This document shows, one piece after another, positions 1 through 7,297 of a stretch of 44,303 nt of DNA (position 1 is its first letter; every line of letters begins with the position of its first letter). The notes under the pieces were generated by a model, which ran no database searches, had not been told where the DNA came from, and was given only the letters and a program-made list of their open reading frames with translations. The position numbers and the translations under genes are program-made. The DNA comes from an uncultured Clostridia bacterium (GTDB lineage: Bacteria > Bacillota > Clostridia > Oscillospirales > Oscillospiraceae). The stretch lies in NCBI GenBank assembly GCA_946550725.1, contig CAMNQX010000016.1, forward strand, positions 1-44,303, given 5' to 3'.

Positions 1-2
1 TC

Positions 3-917
3 ATCCTGGTGGACGACGGCTCCACCAAGGACGACACCCCCGCCATCTGTGACCGCTACGCGGCGGAGTACCCCGATATCGTCAAGGTCATCCATCAGGA
101 AAACGGCGGCCACGGCGAGGGGGTCAACCAGGGTCTGCGCCACGCCTCGGGGATCTACTACAAGGTGGTGGACTCGGACGACTGGCTGGACGAGGACGCC
201 CTCCATGCCGTTCTGGGCAAGCTGCGGGAATTCGTATCCAAGGGCCATCCCCTGGATCTGATGATCGCCAACTATGTCTATGAGCACGTGGAGGACAACA
301 CCCAAAAGGTCATGGGTTATTCCAATGTGTTTCCCACAAGCAGGGTGTTTACCTGGAAGGACATCGGGCATTTCGGCCCCTCCCAGTACCTGCTGATGCA
401 CTCGGTGATTTACCGCACCGAAATGCTCCACCAGACCGGTCTGGAGCTGCCCAAGCACACCTTCTATGTGGACAATATCTTTGTCTACCAGCCCCTCCCC
501 TTCGTCAAGACCCTTTACTACATGGACGTGGACCTCTACCGCTACTTCATCGGCCGGGCCGACCAGTCGGTGCAGGAATCGGTGATGGTGGGCCGGGTGG
601 ACCAGCAGGTGCGGGTCACCAAGCTGATGATCGACGCCCATGACCTCCACGCGGTCAAGGCCCGCCAGCCCAAGCTGGGCAAGTACATGACCAACTACTT
701 ATCCATGATGATGACCATTTCCTCCATCTTCCTCATGCTGGACGGTTCCCCGGAAAAGCTGGGCGACAAGACCGAGCTGTGGGAGTACTTAAAGGCCAAG
801 GATGGTAAGCTCTACCGCAAGATGAAATACCGGGCCTTGTCGGCAGTGGGTAACCTGCCCAAGGCCATCGCCATCCCCGGCTACCGCCTGGCGCGGAAGA
901 TCTATAAGTTTAACTGA
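3..917 (+). CDS. Family 2 glycosyltransferase, 5' end outside window
   Basis: The reading frame is open from the left edge (ILVDDGSTKDDTP) and ends at TGA 915-917, so the start codon lies before the window and about 304 C-terminal residues are visible. GT2 (GT-A fold) hallmarks are present: VDDGS for nucleotide-sugar binding and the acidic VVDSDDW stretch near residue 55 that supplies the metal/sugar-binding aspartates. Such enzymes transfer a sugar from an NDP-sugar to a cell-surface polysaccharide, teichoic acid or glycolipid at the inner face of the membrane. No transmembrane segment is obvious. The C-terminus is basic (ARKIYKFN), possibly for peripheral membrane contact. The acceptor and sugar cannot be told from the sequence. 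Confidence 0.9.
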   Translation: MLVDDGSTKDDTPAICDRYAAEYPDIVKVIHQENGGHGEGVNQGLRHASGIYYKVVDSDDWLDEDALHAVLGKLREFVSKGHPLDLMIANYVYEHVEDNTQKVMGYSNVFPTSRVFTWKDIGHFGPSQYLLMHSVIYRTEMLHQTGLELPKHTFYVDNIFVYQPLPFVKTLYYMDVDLYRYFIGRADQSVQESVMVGRVDQQVRVTKLMIDAHDLHAVKARQPKLGKYMTNYLSMMMTISSIFLMLDGSPEKLGDKTELWEYLKAKDGKLYRKMKYRALSAVGNLPKAIAIPGYRLARKIYKFN

Positions 918-945
918 CCTGCCCGTTGAAAGACCCGCTTTGCCA

Positions 946-962
946 GCCGCTATCATAGCGGC
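946..962. promoter_or_regulatory. Inverted repeat upstream of ferredoxin gene
   Basis: GCCGCTAT and ATAGCGGC form an 8-bp inverted repeat with a one-base centre and no following T-run, so it is not a terminator. It overlaps a weak promoter-like pair (TTGAAA at 926-931, TATCAT at 951-956, spacer 19). It may be an operator for the ferredoxin gene. The evidence is thin. Confidence 0.25.
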
Positions 963-999
963 GCAAGCGTCAAATCCGGAATTCGGAAGGAGCAGCATT

Positions 1000-1191
1000 A
1001 TGGAGAAGCAACTGAACGTTATCATCAGCAACTGTCCCCAAAACCACCCCTGCCCCGCAGTCAACGTTTGTCCGGTGGGCGCTTTGAGCCAAAAAGCCTT
1101 TCACGCCCCCGAGGTAGACCACAGCAAGTGTGTCAGGTGCGGAAAGTGCTCCAGCTTTTGTCCTAAAAAGGCCTTGGTGCTGGTGCAGTGA
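1000..1191 (+). CDS. Small 4Fe-4S ferredoxin-type protein
   Basis: A 63-residue protein starting at the ATG preceded by GGAAGGAG about 9 nt upstream. The C-terminal half carries a standard cluster motif, CVRCGKCSSFCPKKAL (CxxCxxCxxxCP). The N-terminal half has an atypical cysteine pattern, C12-x5-C18-x5-C24-P, instead of a second CxxCxxCxxxCP. It therefore probably holds one or two [4Fe-4S] clusters and acts as a soluble electron carrier. A strong terminator follows directly and separates it from the copper operon, so co-regulation with copper genes is not indicated. Confidence 0.85.
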   Translation: MEKQLNVIISNCPQNHPCPAVNVCPVGALSQKAFHAPEVDHSKCVRCGKCSSFCPKKALVLVQ

Positions 1192-1214
1192 CCCCCTCTC
1201 CCCATCGTCCCAGC

Positions 1215-1255
1215 AGGCAACGCAAGCCGTCACAGCTTGCGTTGCCTTTCTTTTT
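1215..1255 (+). terminator. Rho-independent terminator after ferredoxin gene
   Basis: A perfect 13-bp stem (AGGCAACGCAAGC / GCTTGCGTTGCCT) with a 7-nt loop is followed by TTCTTTTT. It ends the ferredoxin transcript 24 nt after its stop codon. Confidence 0.9.
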
Positions 1256-1268
1256 GCCTCCCCCGCTC

Positions 1269-1297
1269 TTGACATTCCCTCACGTCCGTGATATGAT
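1269..1297 (+). promoter_or_regulatory. SigA-type promoter of csoR-copA
   Basis: TTGACA at 1269-1274 and TATGAT at 1292-1297 are separated by exactly 17 nt. The start of transcription should lie near 1304, inside the operator palindrome and about 50 nt before the csoR start codon. Confidence 0.9.
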
Positions 1298-1324
1298 ACC
1301 CCTACCCCCCAGGGGGAGGGGTAT
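1296..1324. promoter_or_regulatory. Probable CsoR operator
   Basis: A 29-bp near-palindrome centred on position 1310, with outer arms ATACCCCT (1296-1303) and AGGGGTAT (1317-1324) and inner C and G runs (1305-1308 against 1312-1315). It overlaps the last two bases of the -10 box and the expected transcription start. GC-run palindromes flanked by TA are typical of CsoR operators, so copper-free CsoR bound here would block RNA polymerase. Assignment to CsoR is inferred from position and architecture. Confidence 0.8.
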
Positions 1325-1353
1325 CCATATTTTTTGGCATAGGAGGAAAGACT

Positions 1354-1617
1354 ATGCAAGGCGACAAGCAAAAGGTATCGCAGCTGCTGAAAACCGCCCG
1401 GGGGCAGATCGACGCGGTCCTCGCCATGATCGAGGACGACCGCTACTGCATGGACGTCTCCCAGCAGGTCATGGCCGCCCAGGCTCTGCTGGGCCGGGCC
1501 AACAAGGAGATTTTGACCGCCCACCTCACCCACTGCGTTCAGAGCGCCAAAAGCGAAGCGGAGCGGGAGGAAAAGTCAAAGGAGCTGGCGGCGCTCCTCA
1601 ATAAGCTGCTGCCGTAA
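1354..1617 (+). CDS. csoR: Copper-sensing transcriptional repressor CsoR
   Basis: An 87-residue all-helical DUF156/CsoR-family repressor. It starts at the ATG 8 nt after AGGAGG (1341-1346). The copper ligands of the family are all present: Cys32, His57 and Cys61 (YCMDVS and HLTHC), in the C-x24-H-x3-C spacing known for Cu(I)-sensing CsoR. This separates it from RcnR and FrmR subfamilies. Cu(I) binding releases the repressor from DNA. It is the first gene of an operon with the copper ATPase 12 nt downstream, and a matching palindrome covers the promoter, so it most likely regulates itself and copA. Confidence 0.93.
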   Translation: MQGDKQKVSQLLKTARGQIDAVLAMIEDDRYCMDVSQQVMAAQALLGRANKEILTAHLTHCVQSAKSEAEREEKSKELAALLNKLLP

Positions 1618-1629
1618 GGAGGGCTTCGT

Positions 1630-4155
1630 ATGAAGGAAAAATTCACCGTCACCGGGATGACCTGCTCGGCCTGCCAGGCCCACGTGGACAAGGCCGTGTG
1701 CAAGCTCCCCGGCGTCACCGACGTCAACGTGAACCTGCTCTCCGGCTCCATGACCGTGGCCGGAGACGACAGCGTCACCCCCGCCGCCGTCATTGACGCG
1801 GTGCAGAAGGCGGGCTACGGCGCGTCCCTGGCAAACGCCCCGAAAGCGGCCGCTACCGCCCCCGCCGCCGACCCCATGGCCGGGGAGCTTCAGAACATGA
1901 AACGCCGCTTCTGGGCCTCTCTTTGCTTCCTGCTGCCCCTCTTTTACCTCTCCATGGGGCACATGATGGGCCTGCCCATCCCCCACTTCTTCCACGGCAC
2001 GCAAAACGCCTTTGCCTTTGCGTTTACCCAGTTTTTGCTGGTCCTTCCCATCATGGTCATCAACCAGAAATACTACCGGGTGGGCTTCAAATCCCTGTGG
2101 AACCGCGCCCCTAACATGGACACCCTCATCGCCGTCGGCTCCGCCGCGGCGGTGGTCTACGGGATCGCCGCCCTCTACCAGATCGGCTGGGGCCTGGGCC
2201 ACGGCGACCTGGAGCGGGTGAAGCGGTATTCCATGGACCTCTACTTCGAGGGTGCGGGGATGATCCTCACCCTCATCACCCTGGGCAAATTCCTGGAGAC
2301 CCGCTCCAAGGGCAAGACCGGGCAGGCCATCTCCCGACTCATGGACCTGCGGCCCAAGACTGCCCAGGTCCTCCGGGACGGCGTGGAGGTGGAAGTCCCC
2401 GTGGAGGACGTCCGGGTGGGCGACCTGGTGGTGGTGCGCCCCGGCGGACGGGTCCCGGTGGACGGCGTGGTCCGGGAGGGCGCGTCGGCGGTGGATGAAT
2501 CCGCCCTCACCGGGGAATCCATCCCCGTGGACAAGGCGGTGGGCGACACGGTCATCGCCGCCTCCATCAACACCTCCGGGGCCTTCACCATGGAGGCCAC
2601 CAAGGTAGGCCAGGACACCACCCTGGCCCAAATGATCGCCCTGGTGGAGGAAGCCAGCGCGTCCAAAGCCCCCATCGCCAAGCTGGCGGACAAGGTGGCC
2701 GGAGTGTTCGTCCCCGTGGTCATGTCCATCGCCGCCGTCACCGCTGTAGTCTGGCTCCTGGTGGGCGGCACGGTGGAAATGGCCCTCACCTCCGCCGTGG
2801 CGGTGCTGGTCATCTCCTGCCCCTGCGCTCTGGGCCTGGCTACTCCCGTGGCCATCATGGTGGGTACGGGCAAGGGCGCGGAAAACGGCATCCTCATCAA
2901 GTCCGCCGAAAGCCTGGAGACCTTACACAAGGTGGACACCATTGTCCTGGACAAGACGGGCACCCTCACCCAGGGCAAGCCCCAGGTCACCGACGTGTGC
3001 CCCGCCCAAGGGGTGGACAAACAGCGGCTCCTCACCCTGGCCGCCGCCCTGGAGCACAAGAGCGAGCACCCGCTGGCCAAGGCAGTCGTTGATTATGTTA
3101 ACCAGCTCGGCTATGCCCTTCCCGCCGCCGAAAACTTCCAGGCCACCCACGGGCAAGGGGTCTCCGCCACCATCGGCGGCAGCGATATCCTGGCCGGGAA
3201 TGTCGGAATTATGGAAACCGCAAAGGTGGATACCGCCCCCATGGAGCAGACCGCCCACGCCCTGTCCCAGCAGGGCAAGACCCCCCTCTATTTTGCGGAA
3301 AACGGCAAGCTGCTGGGCCTCATCGCCGTGGCCGACCAGGTGAAGGACACCTCCGCCCAGGCCGTGCGGGATATGGAGGCGTTGGGGCTGAATGTAGTTA
3401 TGTTAACCGGTGACAATCCCCGCACCGCTAAGGCCATCGCGGACAGCCTGGGCATTTCCCAGGTGGTAGCCCAGGTCCTCCCCGCCGACAAGGAGCGGGA
3501 GGTGGCCCGGCTCCAGGCCGAGGGCCGCAAGGTGGCCATGGTGGGCGACGGCATCAACGACGCCCCCGCCCTGGTGCGCGCCGACGTGGGCCTTGCCATC
3601 GGCGCGGGATCGGACGTGGCGCTGGAGAGCGCGGACGTGGTGCTGATGAAAAGCGACCTGCGGGACGTGCCCACCGCCGTGCGCCTTTCCAAGGCGGTCA
3701 TCCGCAACATCAAGGAAAACCTGTTCTGGGCGTTCTTTTACAACTGCCTGGGCATTCCGCTGGCGGCGGGGGTGTTTTACAGCATCCTGGAGTGGCAGCT
3801 CAACCCCATGTTCGCCGCCGCCGCCATGAGCCTCAGCTCGGTGTGCGTGGTCAGCAACGCCCTGCGGCTCCGGTGGTTCAAGCCCCTTCACAGGGACGTT
3901 CCCGCCCCTGAGGGTCATAGAGAAACGACAAACATCAAAAAGGAGGAAACAGCGATGAAAACCATCCAGATCGAGGGCATGATGTGCCAGCACTGCGTCT
4001 CCCACGTCTCCGCCGCGCTCCACGGCGTACCCGGCGTGGACAGCGTGGAAGTGAGCCTGGAGGACAAGTGCGCCAAGGTCACCGGCTCCGCCGACGACGA
4101 GGCCCTTAAGTCCGCCGTCATCGGCGCGGGCTACCAGGTCACGGGTATCGCGTAG
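1630..4155 (+). CDS. copA: Cu(I)-exporting P1B-type ATPase with C-terminal CopZ-like domain
   Basis: An 841-residue copper pump that exports Cu(I) across the cytoplasmic membrane with ATP. In order: an N-terminal metal-binding (HMA) domain with GMTCSAC (residues ~9-15); the transmembrane core with actuator motif TGES (294-297); the CPC ion site (397-399); phosphorylation site DKTGT (Asp441); HP (480-481); GDGINDAP (Asp640); and the Cu(I)-class signatures YN (704-705) and MxxSS (733-737). After a linker a second HMA domain (about 776-841, MMCQHC) forms the C-terminus. Its first Met has its own AGGAGG, so a free CopZ-like chaperone may also be made. The gene follows csoR by 12 nt, and two copies of TTATGTNAAC lie inside it. 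Confidence 0.95.
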   Translation: MKEKFTVTGMTCSACQAHVDKAVCKLPGVTDVNVNLLSGSMTVAGDDSVTPAAVIDAVQKAGYGASLANAPKAAATAPAADPMAGELQNMKRRFWASLCFLLPLFYLSMGHMMGLPIPHFFHGTQNAFAFAFTQFLLVLPIMVINQKYYRVGFKSLWNRAPNMDTLIAVGSAAAVVYGIAALYQIGWGLGHGDLERVKRYSMDLYFEGAGMILTLITLGKFLETRSKGKTGQAISRLMDLRPKTAQVLRDGVEVEVPVEDVRVGDLVVVRPGGRVPVDGVVREGASAVDESALTGESIPVDKAVGDTVIAASINTSGAFTMEATKVGQDTTLAQMIALVEEASASKAPIAKLADKVAGVFVPVVMSIAAVTAVVWLLVGGTVEMALTSAVAVLVISCPCALGLATPVAIMVGTGKGAENGILIKSAESLETLHKVDTIVLDKTGTLTQGKPQVTDVCPAQGVDKQRLLTLAAALEHKSEHPLAKAVVDYVNQLGYALPAAENFQATHGQGVSATIGGSDILAGNVGIMETAKVDTAPMEQTAHALSQQGKTPLYFAENGKLLGLIAVADQVKDTSAQAVRDMEALGLNVVMLTGDNPRTAKAIADSLGISQVVAQVLPADKEREVARLQAEGRKVAMVGDGINDAPALVRADVGLAIGAGSDVALESADVVLMKSDLRDVPTAVRLSKAVIRNIKENLFWAFFYNCLGIPLAAGVFYSILEWQLNPMFAAAAMSLSSVCVVSNALRLRWFKPLHRDVPAPEGHRETTNIKKEETAMKTIQIEGMMCQHCVSHVSAALHGVPGVDSVEVSLEDKCAKVTGSADDEALKSAVIGAGYQVTGIA
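3093..3102 (+). repeat. Dispersed motif TTATGTNAAC, copy 1
   Basis: TTATGTTAAC inside copA, read as (D)Y-V-N. Confidence 0.6.
3398..3407 (+). repeat. Dispersed motif TTATGTNAAC, copy 2
   Basis: TTATGTTAAC inside copA, in a different reading frame from copy 1 (V-M-L-T). It uses a rare TTA leucine codon. Confidence 0.6.
3955..4155 (+). other. Possible internal translation start giving free CopZ-like chaperone
   Basis: ATG 3955 is Met776 of copA and lies in frame. It is preceded at 3941-3946 by a consensus AGGAGG with an 8-nt spacer, a signal expected of an independent gene start. Initiation here would yield a 66-residue HMA protein (MKTIQIEGMMCQHC...) like copper chaperone CopZ. The linker before it (about residues 755-775) reads like translated intergenic DNA. 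The pattern suggests an ancestral copA-copZ pair fused by loss of the copA stop codon while the copZ ribosome-binding site was retained. Production of the short form is inferred. Confidence 0.55.
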
Positions 4156-4185
4156 GGGCGGCTGTCCCCAGCCGCCCGCATCGAA

Positions 4186-4236
4186 AACAAGAGGGGGACG
4201 GCTCCCATGGGAACCGTCCCCCTCTTGTTGTATGCT
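4186..4236. terminator. Bidirectional terminator between copA and serpin gene
   Basis: A 16-bp perfect stem (arms 4186-4201 and 4214-4229) with a 12-nt loop lies between the two convergent genes. T-rich sequence flanks it weakly on the plus side (TTGTATGCTTTT) and A-rich sequence precedes it for the minus strand. A second small hairpin (4156-4163 / 4170-4177) sits between it and the copA stop. Confidence 0.8.
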
Positions 4237-4237
4237 T

Positions 4238-5647
4238 TTACGGCTGGTTCACCGTCCCCAGGAACAGGGGCAAGTTGTCGTCCGACGTGACGGCGAAGAG
4301 GAAGGGCCGGTCCAACACGAAGTCTACCTCCTCTTCCGGCGGCATTTCGGCCCCGCACTCCACCATGATGACGGTGTACGCCGCCGCCTCGCACCCCTCC
4401 TCGTCTACGGTGACCCGGGCGGCGTGCTGGGCCTGGGACACGTAGAGGGGGTCGTCCGTCTCCGCCCCCAGGGGGGTGAAATCCGCCACGTCCATATCAA
4501 AGATATCGGTGACCCCCAGGTCCTTCAGAGCCTCGATCAGGTCCAGGTCAGCGGACACGTCGAACTTGGGCAGCGCCACATTGATGATCAGATACTTCTG
4601 ACCGGGCCACTGGTCCACATAGGTCCCCCGTATCTGGTCATACCGGCCCTCCTTGTTGGCCAGGAGGAATTCCATGGCCTCGCCGCTGGCCGCCAGCTCG
4701 GCGGGGGTCACCCCCTCGTCGGGCAGCAGGAACCATATGGAGCCGCCCTCCTGGAACCGCAACTCTACGGCGGCGAAGCGGTCGCCCCAGTAGTAGCTGC
4801 CACTCATGGAGCGGTGCATAAAGTCGGTCTCCACGTCCCCGGTGGGGGTGTGGAAGGTCTGGAGCGCGGTGCGCTCGGCCTGGAACTCATCCTTCCAGGG
4901 GGCCTTGAAGTAGAGGGTGGAGGCCAGGGCCAGCACCGTCTCCGGGGCCATTTCCAGCCCGTTCGCCTGCTCCGCCAGAAGGCCGTGGGTCTGCTCATTG
5001 AGCCAGTCCCGCAGGGCCTGGTCATACTCCGCCGACCCCATCTTCCCCCGGAAGGAGGAGGCGTAGTAGTCCCTGGCCAGCAGCTCCAACGTCTCCTGGC
5101 TGTACCCCATGTCGTCCCGCAACCACAGGGAGTTGCCCAGCACCGAGGTCACCAGCCCATCGTCCCGGTAGTGGTTCTTCCACAGGGCAGGGGCCTGCCC
5201 CCGCAGCTCCTCCGCCGAGGCCGCGCCCAGGAGGTCCAAAAGCTGCTGGCGGCTCTCCCCTCCTGTGGTCTGGGTGAGCATGGAAAGGGCCATATAGAGG
5301 TTCAGGGGGGAGTAGACCTTGTTTTTCCCGCCGTCCTCGGCCAGCAGTTCCTTGGCGGAGGCGGTAAGGAAGGGGGCCAGGGGAGCCGTGTCCAGGTCGG
5401 AGTATAGGTCGTTCCGGCTCTTCCGCCAGGCGTCCCAGTCCTCGCTGTACCTGTCGTAGTCCAGCTCGCCGCTGGCCTCGTCGTAATAGTCCTCCTCCAC
5501 GGGATAGGGCGCCATAGAGGGGTACTCCGCCTGGGCCAAAGCGGCCTGGGCGGCGGGCGCGCCCCCCGGGATCAGCTGGACCGCCAGCGCGACGGCCAGC
5601 ACAACAGCCAGGGCGGCGGCCCCGGCGGCTACGATACGCTTTTTCAT
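4238..5647 (-). CDS. Secreted or membrane-anchored serpin (serine protease inhibitor)
   Basis: A 469-residue protein with an N-terminal hydrophobic export segment (residues ~4-24, no lipobox Cys) and a spacer rich in Asp, Glu and Tyr. The serpin fold follows: KVYSPLNLYMALSML, ALASTLYFKAPWKDEF, the hinge VDEEGCEAAAYTV (about 414-426), DFVLDRPFLFAV and the C-terminal PLFLGTVNQP. The short alanine-rich hinge is the feature of inhibitory serpins, which trap target proteases by inserting the cleaved loop. The P14 residue is Cys rather than the usual Thr/Ser. The reactive site cannot be fixed exactly but lies around residues 427-436. It starts at ATG after GGGAGGAAGGAAGA. It is monocistronic between two terminators, and I see no clear SigA promoter. 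Likely targets are host or microbial serine proteases (inference). Confidence 0.9.
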   Translation of the reverse strand: MKKRIVAAGAAALAVVLAVALAVQLIPGGAPAAQAALAQAEYPSMAPYPVEEDYYDEASGELDYDRYSEDWDAWRKSRNDLYSDLDTAPLAPFLTASAKELLAEDGGKNKVYSPLNLYMALSMLTQTTGGESRQQLLDLLGAASAEELRGQAPALWKNHYRDDGLVTSVLGNSLWLRDDMGYSQETLELLARDYYASSFRGKMGSAEYDQALRDWLNEQTHGLLAEQANGLEMAPETVLALASTLYFKAPWKDEFQAERTALQTFHTPTGDVETDFMHRSMSGSYYWGDRFAAVELRFQEGGSIWFLLPDEGVTPAELAASGEAMEFLLANKEGRYDQIRGTYVDQWPGQKYLIINVALPKFDVSADLDLIEALKDLGVTDIFDMDVADFTPLGAETDDPLYVSQAQHAARVTVDEEGCEAAAYTVIMVECGAEMPPEEEVDFVLDRPFLFAVTSDDNLPLFLGTVNQP

Positions 5648-5720
5648 TCTTCCTTCCTCCCTTTTTGGTGGGTCTTACCGGGTTAGACGGAAGAAATCGG
5701 AAAAAGTTGCGTGAACTTGC

Positions 5721-5755
5721 ACAAAAAGGGCCGGACTTTTTCAAGTCCGGCCCTT
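5721..5755 (-). terminator. Terminator of hpf
   Basis: On the minus strand a 13-bp stem (AAGGGCCGGACTT / AAGTCCGGCCCTT, 5743-5755 and 5726-5738) runs into TTTTTG, 21 nt after the hpf stop codon. Confidence 0.88.
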
Positions 5756-5775
5756 GGGATCCTGTGTTTTGACGT

Positions 5776-6315
5776 TTACCCCTCCACGTCCTCGATGAGG
5801 CCGTAGCCGCCGTCGTTGCGCTGATACACCACGGCGAAGGCGCCGTCCTGGTCCACGTTGCGGAAGGCAAAGAAGGTGTGGCCCAGCAGCTCCATCTGCA
5901 GCACTGCCTCCTCGGCGGTCATGGGCTTCATGGGGAAGCGCTTGGTGCGCACGATGCGGATCTCCTCCTCGCTCTCGTCAGGAGCAAAGGAGGTGGGTTC
6001 GGCAGCAGGCACGAAGGCGTCCTGACGAAGACGCTTTTCCAGCCGCGCCTTGTTCTTGCGGAGCTGACGCTCCACCGAGGCCACGCAGGCGTCGATGGTG
6101 GCGAACATATCGGCGGTGGACTCCGCCACGCGGATAATAGTGCCGCCGCTGCGGATGGTCAATTCCACGTTATTCTGGCCCTTCTGGACACTAAAGACCG
6201 CGTTGGCCTCCATCTCCTGCTTAAAGTAGCGTTCCAGCTTCGCTACCTTCTTTTCCGCATAGGCGTGGACGTTCTGGGGGAGATCGATCTTCTTGTCGGT
6301 GTAGGTGAACTTCAT
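5776..6315 (-). CDS. hpf: Ribosome hibernation promoting factor, long form
   Basis: A 179-residue protein. The N-terminal domain (about 1-95; MKFTYTDKKIDLPQNVHAYA..., VELTIRSGGTIIRVAE) is the RaiA/HPF fold that occupies the decoding and tRNA sites of the 30S subunit. After a charged linker, the C-terminal domain (about 120-179; VRTKRFPMKPMTAEEAVLQM) mediates 30S-30S contacts and gives 100S dimers in stationary phase. This two-domain form is usual in Firmicutes. I chose ATG 6315 because AGGAG lies 9 nt upstream; the in-frame TTG three codons earlier overlaps that spacer. A promoter-like pair lies at 6383-6411 and a terminator follows the gene, so it is transcribed alone. Confidence 0.95.
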   Translation of the reverse strand: MKFTYTDKKIDLPQNVHAYAEKKVAKLERYFKQEMEANAVFSVQKGQNNVELTIRSGGTIIRVAESTADMFATIDACVASVERQLRKNKARLEKRLRQDAFVPAAEPTSFAPDESEEEIRIVRTKRFPMKPMTAEEAVLQMELLGHTFFAFRNVDQDGAFAVVYQRNDGGYGLIEDVEG

Positions 6316-6382
6316 GGCGGTCAACTCCTTTTCCTAGGCTGTGAGGGGACCGCGCCGCCGGTGGCGCTTCTTCCTCACCACC

Positions 6383-6411
6383 ATGCTACCACACTTTGCC
6401 GAAAAAGTCAC
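6383..6411 (-). promoter_or_regulatory. Candidate promoter of hpf
   Basis: On the minus strand, GTGACT (6411-6406) and TAGCAT (6388-6383) are separated by 17 nt. A TG one base before the -10 box makes it an extended -10 type. Both hexamers are imperfect, so this is moderate support. Confidence 0.5.
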
Positions 6412-6453
6412 GCTCTTTTTGATGAGTTTTTGTGAATTTTTTCTAAACAGTCT

Positions 6454-7296
6454 TTACAGCGTCCCCGAGGCGTGGCGGGTCACGTGACAGCCCATATTCA
6501 CCGCGCAGGGCAGCCCTGCGATGTGGGTGGGCCGCGGCTCAAAGGCCACCCACAATGCCGTGGTGTTCCCCCCAAAGCCCTGGGGACCCACGTTCAGGGT
6601 GTTGAGCCGCGCTAAGGTCTCCTCCTCCAGCGCGGCGTAGAAGGGGTCGGAATTATGGTAACCAACCGGGCGGCACAGAGCCTCCTTCGCCGCCAGGGCG
6701 CAGCTCTCAAAATCGCCTCCCAGCCCCACGCCCACCACCACCGGCGGGCAGGGATTGGACCCTGCAGCCCTGACACAGTCGGCCACGAAGTCCACGATAT
6801 CTTCTTTGGCGGCGGCGGGGGTGAACATCTTCAGCTTGCTCATGTTCTCACTGCCGAAGCCCTTGGGGGCAACAGTTATGTCAACCGAATCGCCGGGGAC
6901 CAGCTTCACATGGAGGACGGCGGGGGTGTTGTCCCCGGTATTGACCCGGCGAAGGGGGTCGCCCACCACCGAGCAGCGGAGCTTGCCCTCCACGTAGCCC
7001 TTGGCCACGCCGGCGTTGACAGCCTCCTCGATGCCGCCACCCACCACGTGGACCTCCTGGCCCAGGGTAAGGAACACCACCGCCATACCCGTGTCCTGGC
7101 AGATGGGCAGGCCCTTTTCCCCGGCGATGGTGAAGTTCTCCTCCACGTCCCCCAGGATGGCCTGGGCCAGCGGATCATTCTCCTCCGCCCGGGCGGCGCG
7201 GATACAGTGTTTCAGCCCTTCGGGCAGATAGGTGTTGGCCTCCACGCATAGCTTCGCCACCAGCTCCGTGATGGCCTGGGCTTGTACCTCTCTCAT
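6454..7296 (-). CDS. Class I fumarate hydratase (or related hydro-lyase) alpha subunit
   Basis: A 280-residue protein matching the Fe-S hydro-lyase (fumarase class I / L-tartrate dehydratase) alpha-type domain. Key motifs are ICQDTG near residue 65, NPCPPVVVGVGLGG near 185 and NMGCH near 265; these supply the three cysteines expected to hold the catalytic [4Fe-4S] cluster. The family reversibly hydrates fumarate to malate and normally needs a beta subunit, encoded alongside or fused; none is encoded in this window. The gene begins one base after the stop of the upstream amidohydrolase (TGACATG), so the two are translationally coupled. No clear terminator follows. A TTATGTNAAC copy at 6876-6885 encodes V-D-I-T with rare codons. 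The exact substrate is uncertain. Confidence 0.88.
   Translation of the reverse strand: MREVQAQAITELVAKLCVEANTYLPEGLKHCIRAARAEENDPLAQAILGDVEENFTIAGEKGLPICQDTGMAVVFLTLGQEVHVVGGGIEEAVNAGVAKGYVEGKLRCSVVGDPLRRVNTGDNTPAVLHVKLVPGDSVDITVAPKGFGSENMSKLKMFTPAAAKEDIVDFVADCVRAAGSNPCPPVVVGVGLGGDFESCALAAKEALCRPVGYHNSDPFYAALEEETLARLNTLNVGPQGFGGNTTALWVAFEPRPTHIAGLPCAVNMGCHVTRHASGTL
6876..6885 (+). repeat. Dispersed motif TTATGTNAAC, copy 3
   Basis: TTATGTCAAC, antisense to the fumarase-like gene, which reads GTT-GAC-ATA-A (V-D-I-T). Confidence 0.6.
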
Positions 7297-7297
7297 G

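Noticed and set aside
4156-4177. Mobile repetitive extragenic element
   Set aside because: The hairpin GGGCGGCT/AGCCGCCC after copA resembles dispersed GC-rich intergenic repeats, but only one copy is present in the window.
4232-5407. 391-codon plus-strand open frame opposite the serpin gene
   Set aside because: It is the antisense of a clear serpin, has His/Gly/Leu-rich nonsense composition and no ribosome site. High GC produces such shadow frames throughout the window.
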